This document shows, in pieces, positions 41,509-49,147 of a DNA stretch of 64,000 nucleotides. The stretch is taken from the NCBI GenBank assembly GCA_036659415.1, contig JAVXCQ010000004.1, positions 21,921 through 85,920 of the forward strand. The letters are read 5' to 3'. How positions within the stretch are numbered: the first letter of the stretch is position 1; the number at the start of each line of letters is the position of its first letter. Source of the DNA: JAVXCQ01 sp036659415 (lineage in GTDB: Bacteria; Bacillota; Negativicutes; Acidaminococcales; Acidaminococcaceae). The notes below the pieces were generated by a model, which was not told the origin of the DNA, did no database searches, and saw only the letters and a list, made by a program, of their open reading frames with translations. Made by a program: the position numbers and the translations under genes.

Positions 41509-43053
41509 GTGGACAGAAGATTTAGCGTTTTAATCCTCTTGGTGATTGTTGCAGTTAATATTTTTTGGGGTATAGGCGGGACACCACTGCTAGACCCTGA
41601 TGAACCGGTATATGCTGAAACAGCCAGAGAGATGATTGTTTTTAAGGATTATTTATCGCCAAGGATTTATAATGATTTTTGGTATGATAAGCCGCCAATG
41701 TATTACTGGTTGGTAGCCGGAACCTTTAATGCCTTTGGTGTCAGTGATTTTGGGGCACGACTGCCGTCGGCCGTCATGGGCATCTTAACCGTGTGCTTAG
41801 TTTATTTGTTGGTGAAAAGACTCTTTGATGCGGATACAGGGTTTTGGTCAGCAATTATTTTGGGTACCTGTGTGGAATTTTTCTATTTGGGCAAGGCCGC
41901 TGTAACTGATATGACACTCCTGTTTTTTATGACAGGGGCACTGTTGTGTTTTTTGGATCGTCACTATTGGCTCATGTATGTCTTTATGGCTTTGGGGACG
42001 CTCACTAAAGGACCCATCGGCCTAGTTTTTCCAGTGCTCATTATAGGGTTATATTTGTTGGTGAGCGCCCAATGGTCTTTACTGAAAAAAATGCACTTGC
42101 CTGTAGGTATTTTATTGTATACCCTGATTGCAGGACCTTGGTACTATGCCATGTTCCAGGCTCATGGTCAGATTTTTATTGATACTTTTTTGGGCTTTCA
42201 TAATATTACCCGTTTTACTACGCCGGAACACCCTACCAGAGTGTTGTGGTATTATTATTTCCCAGTGTTAATCTTGGGACTTTTTCCGTGGACAGGGATG
42301 CTTTTTTCTGCACTGAAAGCTTCCATCTCTGAAAGCTCGGGTAAAGATTTTCAAAATATGATTTTTGTACAAATTTGGTGGCTCTTTGTTTTTGTGTTTT
42401 TTAGTATTTCTCAAACCAAACTGGTTTCCTATATTTTCCCACTGTTTCCGCCACTGGCAATTATTATTGGCTGGAACCTGGCACGATTAGGGAGGGAACG
42501 TTTCCCACAGCGAGAGTATATTTTGGCAGGTAGCAGTTTTTTGATGTTTACGCTACTTGCTAGCGGTTGGCTAGTCGGTGGTAAAATGTTGCCAGAACTA
42601 GCCTTTGGCAGTATGATTTTAGCTGGTATTACCATGGTTTTGGCTTTGGGTATCGTCCTAGCTTATTTGAAATTTAAAGATGTTTTTTTAGCAGCTTGGC
42701 TACATGTAGTAACTGGTATAGTGACGATGGTGGTGGTCTTTACTTTTATGTTACCGTCAGTAACTAATCGCTTTAGTGTGAAAGCGGCCGTAGACTATTA
42801 CCGTACTAATTGCGATCAAAAGGTGGCCGTGCATGTAGACAAATTTTTACGCCCAGGTTTTATGTTTTATGCAAGGACACCCGGTGTGGAACTCAAACCG
42901 GAGCTAACTAATTTACGAGAAGTTTTAACGACGTCAAATCCACAGTATTTAATTATGCGTGGGTTGGTTTATCGTCGGTTACCGGTAGCTGATACCACGA
43001 AGCTACAAGAAGTTTTTAGTAAAGATGATATTTATATTTTTAAATCCAAATAA
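41509..43053 (+). CDS. ArnT-like polyprenyl-phosphate-dependent glycosyltransferase
   Basis: 514-aa multi-span GT-C enzyme. The first periplasmic loop holds LLDPDEPVYAETAREM (about residues 29-44), the conserved Asp-Glu motif of ArnT/GT83. About eleven membrane segments follow, then a short soluble C-terminal domain. ArnT moves aminoarabinose from undecaprenyl phosphate to lipid A; the sugar and acceptor here are unknown. The start is GTG 41509 after AAGGGGG, as the overlapping ATG is out of frame. It ends the four-gene cassette. Confidence 0.88.
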   Translation: MDRRFSVLILLVIVAVNIFWGIGGTPLLDPDEPVYAETAREMIVFKDYLSPRIYNDFWYDKPPMYYWLVAGTFNAFGVSDFGARLPSAVMGILTVCLVYLLVKRLFDADTGFWSAIILGTCVEFFYLGKAAVTDMTLLFFMTGALLCFLDRHYWLMYVFMALGTLTKGPIGLVFPVLIIGLYLLVSAQWSLLKKMHLPVGILLYTLIAGPWYYAMFQAHGQIFIDTFLGFHNITRFTTPEHPTRVLWYYYFPVLILGLFPWTGMLFSALKASISESSGKDFQNMIFVQIWWLFVFVFFSISQTKLVSYIFPLFPPLAIIIGWNLARLGRERFPQREYILAGSSFLMFTLLASGWLVGGKMLPELAFGSMILAGITMVLALGIVLAYLKFKDVFLAAWLHVVTGIVTMVVVFTFMLPSVTNRFSVKAAVDYYRTNCDQKVAVHVDKFLRPGFMFYARTPGVELKPELTNLREVLTTSNPQYLIMRGLVYRRLPVADTTKLQEVFSKDDIYIFKSK

Positions 43054-43097
43054 AAACAACCTGTGCTGCATTGTGTGCAGCACAGGTTGTTTTTTGT
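43053..43097. terminator. Terminator between ArnT-like gene and the small reverse gene
   Basis: AAAACAACCTGTGCTGC pairs with GCAGCACAGGTTGTTTT (to 43093) around a 7-base loop. It has A-rich and T-rich flanks and is probably bidirectional. Confidence 0.9.
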
Positions 43098-43106
43098 TTG
43101 AGTGTA

Positions 43107-43466
43107 TTACATGACCGGTGTAGTCGTAGCTCCCGGTTGTTCAAAAACAAAAGCAGGGGAGGGATAATAGAATTGGCAATGTTGCGGAACTAAGTTTTCC
43201 GTAGAGAAACGTTTTAAAAGAGCGTAAGAAGTACGTTCTTCAAAATCAATGAGATTGTCTTTGTCGATGTTGGCATCGTCTACAATTACTAATAGATAAG
43301 GTGGAACTTCCGGTGCACTGGCAGGAACTTCAGAGCGGTCTAGAGGTAAGCCCGGTACAATACGTAATGTGCCGATTACTTGTTCGTTTTCATCCATTAA
43401 GGTGCAATGATAAGTGTTGTGATAAAGTGTTTTGGTTAGTTTAACAGTATAAGCTACTTTTTTCAT
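43107..43466 (-). CDS. Hypothetical protein, 119 aa
   Basis: Not recognised. It is a soluble, acidic protein with a beta-rich N-terminus (KKVAYTVKLTKTLYHNTYHCTL), a Pro-rich centre, the strand PYLLVIVDDANID, and a helix (FEERTSYALLKRF). Two Cys, no signal peptide, no membrane segment. The start has AAGGATG upstream. A reverse promoter fits: TTGCCA, 18 bases, TATTAT near 43510-43540. It stands alone between the glycolipid cassette and the TRAP operon. Confidence 0.75.
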   Translation of the reverse strand: MKKVAYTVKLTKTLYHNTYHCTLMDENEQVIGTLRIVPGLPLDRSEVPASAPEVPPYLLVIVDDANIDKDNLIDFEERTSYALLKRFSTENLVPQHCQFYYPSPAFVFEQPGATTTPVM

Positions 43467-43660
43467 AAATACACATCCTTTTTAGTCTTTGCTGGCATAA
43501 TTGTAATATTTTTAATAATACCACAAAAGTTACTGCTTTGGCAAAGGCGAATGTATTAAAAAAACACATAAAAACATAAAAGTATACAGAATACAAGCAA
43601 AATAAAGTTTTGTTTTGCAGGAAATAAGAAAAATAAAGCGAAATTATTAAAAGATGTATA

Positions 43661-43700
43661 GGGAGGAATTAGTATTCCAACGGAGGTGATAAGCGCAATT
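43661..43700 (+). promoter_or_regulatory. Extra Shine-Dalgarno sites in the TAXI leader
   Basis: GGGAGGA (43661-43667) and GGAGGTGAT (43682-43690) are strong ribosome sites 60-90 bases before the real start of the TAXI gene. After the first, an ATT (43674) opens a 15-codon frame ending TAA. After the second, TTG 43700 is in frame with the transporter gene. They could drive a leader peptide or a longer product. Confidence 0.35.
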
Positions 43701-43753
43701 TGTTTGAGTTTGGTTTTATAAACAGTAAAAAAAACATTAGGAGGGGACATTCT

Positions 43754-44725
43754 ATGAAAAAAATTCTTGCGTTTTTGATGGCCTTTATGATGCTTGGTTC
43801 CTTAGTGGCAGGTTGTGGCGGTTCTGCTAAAAAAGAAGAGAAAAAACCAGCTGCTCAAAAGTTTATTAACATCGCTACTGGTGGTACCGCTGGTACTTAC
43901 TTCCCACTAGGCGGCGCAATTGCTGACATTCTAAACAAAAATATTCCTGGCGCTAATGCTAGTGCACAAAGTACTGGTGCTTCTGTTGCTAACGTTAATT
44001 TACTTCAACAAGGTAAAGTCGACGTAGCTTTTATCCAAAACGATATTGCTTATTATGCTGTTAATGGCGCTGAAATGTTTAAAGATAAAAAAGTCGCAGG
44101 CTTAAAAGGTCTTGCAACTTTGTATCCAGAAACAGTGCAAATCGTTGCTTTGGAAAAATCCGGGATTAAAAGTCTTGCTGATGTTAAAGGCAAACGCGTT
44201 GCTGTAGGGGCTGCAGGTAGTGGTACTGAAGCTAATGCTCGTCAGATTTTGGCAGCTTATGGCATTACTTATGAGGCAATCAATGTCCAATATCTATCTT
44301 TTGGCGAAGCCTCTAATGCTCTTAAAGATGGCAACGTTGATGTTGCTTTTGTAACTGCCGGTCATCCAACGGCTGCTATTCAAGATATTGCGACTCAAAA
44401 CAAAGTTACTTTGTTGCCAGTTGATGCTGATAAAGCTGATGCTTTAATCGCTAAATATCCGTTCTATACTAAACTTTCCATTCCTGCTAAAACTTATACT
44501 AACCAAGAAGCTGACGTTGCTGCTGTAGCAGTACGTTGTATGTTGGTTGTAACTGATAAAATGGACGCAGGTCTTAGCTATGACATTACTAAAGCTATTT
44601 ACACCAATACGGATCGTTTGAAATCCGCTCATGCTGTAGCGGCTGTAGTTACCAAAGCAAGTGCTATGGACGGGATGTCTATTCCTGTAATTTCTGGTGC
44701 AGAGAAATTCTTTAAGGAAAAATAA
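43754..44725 (+). CDS. TAXI-family TRAP transporter substrate-binding lipoprotein
   Basis: About 323 aa. Lipoprotein signal with lipobox LVAGC (Cys at about residue 22), a Lys-rich linker, then the TAXI domain: NIATGGTAGTYFPLGGAIA near the start, ADVKGKRVAVGAAGSGTEANA and YLSFGEASNALKDGNVDVAF. It binds a substrate (dicarboxylate or amino acid in studied cases) and delivers it to the fused TRAP permease downstream. ATG 43754 follows AGGAGGGG; the frame is open further upstream from TTG 43700. Confidence 0.93.
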   Translation: MKKILAFLMAFMMLGSLVAGCGGSAKKEEKKPAAQKFINIATGGTAGTYFPLGGAIADILNKNIPGANASAQSTGASVANVNLLQQGKVDVAFIQNDIAYYAVNGAEMFKDKKVAGLKGLATLYPETVQIVALEKSGIKSLADVKGKRVAVGAAGSGTEANARQILAAYGITYEAINVQYLSFGEASNALKDGNVDVAFVTAGHPTAAIQDIATQNKVTLLPVDADKADALIAKYPFYTKLSIPAKTYTNQEADVAAVAVRCMLVVTDKMDAGLSYDITKAIYTNTDRLKSAHAVAAVVTKASAMDGMSIPVISGAEKFFKEK

Positions 44726-44728
44726 GCC

Positions 44729-45262
44729 TTGAATACTATTGTTCAAGAAAAAGACCGGACGCCGGAGTCTGCCGGTTTCCGGCCTTTTTTAAAATCAAAA
44801 TTCTTTATGGTAATAATCTTGTTGTTGCTTAGTTTTTATTGGTATGCGAACCAATTGGTGCTATCAATCAATCCGGATAATAATCAGCAACGAGTTAGCT
44901 ATACTACGCACATTGGCGATGTTTGGCATATTGAGTTCATACATTCTGTACAAAAGACACCAGTGCAAGAATATTTTGTGGTGCGTGGCGCAGATGATTT
45001 ATTGCTAACGACTACGAAATATAAGTCCCTAGGTGTTGGGCTACCGTTTCTCCCCTCGGAAGGCAAGATGCACGTTAATGCTGATGGGTGTTTTGTCTTG
45101 GAAATTAATCGCCCTTTTCAAAGCGTTAAACTCCGGACTGGTTTAGAGGCTACTCCTAGTATCTATTATCCAGGTGGTGTTTATCCTATTTATAAGATGT
45201 ATGAGCCAGGAACACTAGTGGAAATAAAAGCCGAAAAAAGATATAAGCTCTGGTTTAATTAA
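44729..45262 (+). CDS. DUF1850 protein of TAXI-TRAP operon
   Basis: 177 aa. One N-terminal membrane span (about residues 28-45, FFMVIILLLLSFYWYA), then a small beta-rich extracytoplasmic domain with IEFIHSVQKTPVQEYFVV, characteristic of DUF1850. The family is consistently found between TAXI receptor and fused permease genes; its role is unknown. The start is TTG 44729, three bases after the previous stop. Confidence 0.85.
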   Translation: MNTIVQEKDRTPESAGFRPFLKSKFFMVIILLLLSFYWYANQLVLSINPDNNQQRVSYTTHIGDVWHIEFIHSVQKTPVQEYFVVRGADDLLLTTTKYKSLGVGLPFLPSEGKMHVNADGCFVLEINRPFQSVKLRTGLEATPSIYYPGGVYPIYKMYEPGTLVEIKAEKRYKLWFN

Positions 45263-45281
45263 AAGAGAGGAGAGAGCAAAT

Positions 45282-47219
45282 ATGTGCGCAACAGAAAACA
45301 AAGAACTAACTGCAAGTGAAGTCCTGCAAAAGTTTGACAAAGAGTCAAATAAAAGAGAAATGACAGGAATTTGGAGCAAAATAATTTCAGCAATCTGTAT
45401 TGCCTTTGCGATCTTTCAACTATATACAGCAACTTTTGGTGTGTTAGATGCACATTTGCAAAGAGCTATTCATTTAGCCTTTGGTTTTTCCTTAATATTT
45501 TTACTCTATCCGGCGCGAACAAGCTGGTCACGCACCTCGATGAATTGGTTCGATGTGCTATTTGCGGTAGCGGGCGTTTGTAGTTCGATGTATATTGTGG
45601 TTTTTTATCAAGACTTGGTTTTAAGAGCTGGCTTTAACAATGAAACGGATTTTATTATCAGTTTGATTGGAACGGTGTTGGTTTTTGAAGCGGCCAGACG
45701 GGTTGTTGGGTGGCCAATGATTACAGTAGCCCTGGTTTTTCTGGCGTATGCTTTCTTTGGTTCTTACATACCAGGTATTCTGGCTCATCGTGGTGTTGGG
45801 GTACAGGAAATGTTTGACCATTTATTTTTTACCACGGAAGGTATTTTTGGAACGCCAATGGGGGTTTCTTCTACCTTTATCTATTTATTTATTTTGTTCG
45901 GTGCGTATTTGGAAGCTACCGGCCTAGGCAAATTCTTTATCGATTTAGCTAATGCGGTGGCTGGTTGGGCGGCAGGCGGACCAGCGAAGGTTGCGGTGTT
46001 GTCCAGCGGACTGATGGGTACTGTTTCCGGTAGCTCAGTAGCCAACGTGGCAGGAACAGGTTCTTTTACTATTCCTATGATGAAAAAATTGGGCTATAGT
46101 CCTGAATTTGCTGGTGCAGTTGAAGCAGCCGCTTCTACAGGCGGACAGCTGATGCCTCCGGTAATGGGTGCGGCGGCCTTTTTGATGGCTGAATTTGTCG
46201 GTGTACCATATTTAACAGTGGTTAAAGCGGCGGTTATTCCGGCCTTACTGTACTACACTGGTGTGTGGCTGGGGGTGCACTATGAAGCTAAAAAATATGG
46301 CCTCAAAGGCACACCGAGGGAAGAATTACCCAAGTTTAAAACTCTCTTTTTGGAAAAAGGGCACTTGGCGTTACCCTTAATTATCATTGTGTATCTATTG
46401 GTTACTGGTTATACGCCAATGCGTGCAGCTTTAGTGGCCATTGCTTTGTCGCTGATTTGTTCTTGTTTACGCAAATCTACGAGAATTGGTCCTAAAGATG
46501 TTGTAGATGGCTTAATTAATGGTTCCAAAGGTGTTTTGGGTGTTCTGATTGCTTGTGCTACGGCGGGTATTATTATTGGCGTCGTTACGAAAACCGGCGT
46601 TGGACTCAAAATGGCTACGGCTCTATTGGATTTAGCTGGTGGAAAATTATTGCCGGCCATGTTCTTTACCATGGTCACGTCTTTGATCTTGGGCATGGGC
46701 GTACCGACCACAGCGAACTATGTTATTACCTCTACGATTGCGGCCCCGGCTTTAGTGCAAATGGGCGTACCAATTTTAGCAGCGCATATGTTTGCTTTCT
46801 ATTTCGGGATTGTTGCTGACGTGACGCCACCTGTAGCTTTGGCTGCTTATGCCGGTGCCGGTATTTCCGGTGCTAATCCGATGCGTACAGGGGTTGTAGC
46901 GGCAAAATTAGCAATAGCTGCCTTTATCGTCCCGTATATCTTTGTTTTGTCACCTGAAATTTTGATGATTAATGCGACGATACCAAAGATTGCCATGGCG
47001 ACGATTACTGCCTTGATTGGTATGTGGGGCGTAAGTGTTGCAATGATTGGTTATTGTGTTAAAACGACCAATATGCTCCAGCGGATCTTATTCTTCTTTG
47101 GCGGTGTCATGCTGATTGATCCGGGTCTATTGACCGACGTGATTGGTATTACAGTTTTGGTAGCCACTTATGCTTGGCAGGTAATTGAAAAAAAGAAAAT
47201 GAATAAAGTTGCGGCTTAA
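45282..47219 (+). CDS. Fused TRAP transporter permease (4TM/12TM)
   Basis: 645-aa sodium-driven permease with the small (DctQ-like, about residues 25-140) and large (DctM-like, about 160-600) subunits joined. Typical features: GAYLEATGLGKFFIDLANAV, GTVSGSSVANVAGTGSFTIPMMKKLGY, AAASTGGQLMPPVMGAAAFLMAEF and LGMGVPTTANYVITSTIAAPALV. The start follows AGAGGAGAG. Together with the two upstream genes it forms a complete TAXI-type system. Confidence 0.94.
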   Translation: MCATENKELTASEVLQKFDKESNKREMTGIWSKIISAICIAFAIFQLYTATFGVLDAHLQRAIHLAFGFSLIFLLYPARTSWSRTSMNWFDVLFAVAGVCSSMYIVVFYQDLVLRAGFNNETDFIISLIGTVLVFEAARRVVGWPMITVALVFLAYAFFGSYIPGILAHRGVGVQEMFDHLFFTTEGIFGTPMGVSSTFIYLFILFGAYLEATGLGKFFIDLANAVAGWAAGGPAKVAVLSSGLMGTVSGSSVANVAGTGSFTIPMMKKLGYSPEFAGAVEAAASTGGQLMPPVMGAAAFLMAEFVGVPYLTVVKAAVIPALLYYTGVWLGVHYEAKKYGLKGTPREELPKFKTLFLEKGHLALPLIIIVYLLVTGYTPMRAALVAIALSLICSCLRKSTRIGPKDVVDGLINGSKGVLGVLIACATAGIIIGVVTKTGVGLKMATALLDLAGGKLLPAMFFTMVTSLILGMGVPTTANYVITSTIAAPALVQMGVPILAAHMFAFYFGIVADVTPPVALAAYAGAGISGANPMRTGVVAAKLAIAAFIVPYIFVLSPEILMINATIPKIAMATITALIGMWGVSVAMIGYCVKTTNMLQRILFFFGGVMLIDPGLLTDVIGITVLVATYAWQVIEKKKMNKVAA

Positions 47220-47236
47220 AGTAGTCGCTGATCAAG

Positions 47237-47276
47237 AAACACGACACATAGCTATTTATGTGCCGTGTTTTTTTGC
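47237..47276 (+). terminator. Terminator of TRAP operon
   Basis: AAACACGACACATA (47237-47250) pairs with TATGTGCCGTGTTT (47257-47270), one mismatch, followed by TTTT. Confidence 0.92.
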
Positions 47277-47334
47277 TCTTTAGGCATAAATTCACATATA
47301 ATTCACAAACGCAACCGCAAAACAGGCTGTTTCC

Positions 47335-47363
47335 TTGCATAATCCGACTGTTCAAGGTATAAT
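47335..47363 (+). promoter_or_regulatory. Promoter of RNase J gene
   Basis: TTGCAT (47335-47340), a 17-base spacer, TATAAT (47358-47363), 86 bases before the start codon. Confidence 0.8.
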
Positions 47364-47449
47364 TAATAACAAGGTGAGTGTACGGCTATAGACTCCCAGC
47401 AAGAAGTAAATGAGCGGAAAAATAGAGAAAATTATAGGAGGTGTGTTTT

Positions 47450-49114
47450 TTGAATAAAATACAACAAAAACTTAATATTATCCCACTAGGTGGACTAGGG
47501 GAAATTGGCAAAAATATGACCGTATTCCGTTACGGTGATGATATGATTATTGTCGATGCAGGATTAGCTTTTCCAGAGGATGAGATGCTAGGTATTGACC
47601 TAGTTATTCCTGATACGACCTATCTGAGTGAAAACAGCGATAAAATTAGAGCCATTTTTTTAACGCATGGACATGAGGATCATATTGGTGCATTACCGTT
47701 TATTTTGAAGAAGTTTGATGTGCCTGTTTATGGTACAGCTTTAACCTTGGGCATTTTACAAGGACGTTTGAAAGAAAATGGTGTTTCTGCCAATCAACTA
47801 AAAACTATCAAACCGGGCGATACAATTCGCACCGGTGCTTTTAAATTGGAATTTATTCGCGTTAACCACAGTATTCCTGATGCTATCGCGCTGGCAATTC
47901 ATACACCTGTTGGCATAGTTGTACATACAGGAGATTTTAAGTTTGACCAAACGCCTGTTGATGGACAGGTAACCGAATTTAATAAATTTGCAGAATTAGG
48001 TGATAAAGGTGTTTTGTTGCTGTTAGCCGACAGTACTAACGCAGAGCGCCCAGGCTATACGCCTAGTGAAAAAGTTGTAGGAAAAACTTTTGATGAACAA
48101 TTTCGTTATGCTCGCAATAGAATTATTGTAGCAACTTTTTCTTCTAATGTTCACCGAATTCAACAAGTTGTTGATAGTGCCGTTCGCTATAACAGAAAAG
48201 TTGCCGTCATTGGCCGTAGCATGGTTAATGTGGTGAATATCGCCCGTGAATTGGGTTATTTGAATATCCCTGAAGGAACTTTGATTGATATTGATGAAAC
48301 TAAAAACTATACCGCGTCACAGGTAGTTATTATTACGACCGGCAGCCAAGGTGAACCAATGTCTGCTTTGACTAGAATGGCTAATAACGACCACAAAAAA
48401 GTTGGCATAATGCCAGGTGATACAGTGATTATTTCTGCTACGCCAATTCCTGGTAATGAAAAAGGCGTTTCACGAACTATTGATAATTTGTTTAAACAAG
48501 GTGCAGAGGTTATTTACGAAAAATCCTTGGGTATTCATGTATCAGGACACGCTAGCCAAGAAGAAATTAAAATGATGCATAATTTGGTGCGTCCGAAATT
48601 TTTTATGCCGGTGCATGGTGAATATCGTCATCTGATGATTCACAAAAAGCTTGCTGAAGAGCTTGGTATGCCTAAGGCCAATATTATCATTGGAGAAAAT
48701 GGTTCCGTAATAGATGTAGATGCTAATAGCATTTGTATTAATGGCAAAGTGACAGCAGGTAAAGTTTTGGTAGATGGTTTAGGTGTCGGTGATGTCGGCA
48801 ATATTGTTTTGCGTGATCGTCGTCAACTTTCCCAAGATGGTATTTTGATTGTGGTAGTGACCATTGACAAACAAAATTGCTCCGTTGTGGCTGGTCCTGA
48901 TATTGTTTCGCGTGGGTTTGTTTACGTGCGTGAAGCAGAAGATTTGATGGATAAGGCTAGAGAAAAAGTGCAAGTTGCTTTGAATAAGTGTCAAGAGGGC
49001 GGGATTTCTGAATGGTCGGTGATTAAATCAGCTGTTCGTGATTCCTTAAGCCGTTATTTATATGAAAAAACACGTAGACGTCCAATGATCTTACCGGTCA
49101 TCATGGAAGTGTGA
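47450..49114 (+). CDS. rnj: Ribonuclease J
   Basis: 5'-3' exonuclease and endonuclease of the metallo-beta-lactamase fold. About 554 aa. Seen: IIPLGGLGEIGKNMTVF near the start, zinc motif THGHEDHIGALP (about residues 72-83), VHTGDFKFD, the beta-CASP region with FSSNVHRIQQ, and PVHGEYRHL near 385. The C-terminal domain (about 450-554) is complete. The start is TTG 47450, 7 bases after GGAGGTG. With RNase Y this gives the Firmicutes-type decay machinery. Only one RNase J gene is seen here. Confidence 0.95.
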   Translation: MNKIQQKLNIIPLGGLGEIGKNMTVFRYGDDMIIVDAGLAFPEDEMLGIDLVIPDTTYLSENSDKIRAIFLTHGHEDHIGALPFILKKFDVPVYGTALTLGILQGRLKENGVSANQLKTIKPGDTIRTGAFKLEFIRVNHSIPDAIALAIHTPVGIVVHTGDFKFDQTPVDGQVTEFNKFAELGDKGVLLLLADSTNAERPGYTPSEKVVGKTFDEQFRYARNRIIVATFSSNVHRIQQVVDSAVRYNRKVAVIGRSMVNVVNIARELGYLNIPEGTLIDIDETKNYTASQVVIITTGSQGEPMSALTRMANNDHKKVGIMPGDTVIISATPIPGNEKGVSRTIDNLFKQGAEVIYEKSLGIHVSGHASQEEIKMMHNLVRPKFFMPVHGEYRHLMIHKKLAEELGMPKANIIIGENGSVIDVDANSICINGKVTAGKVLVDGLGVGDVGNIVLRDRRQLSQDGILIVVVTIDKQNCSVVAGPDIVSRGFVYVREAEDLMDKAREKVQVALNKCQEGGISEWSVIKSAVRDSLSRYLYEKTRRRPMILPVIMEV

Positions 49115-49147
49115 TCAGCATAAGCGTGCATTAGTGAGGTGCATAGT

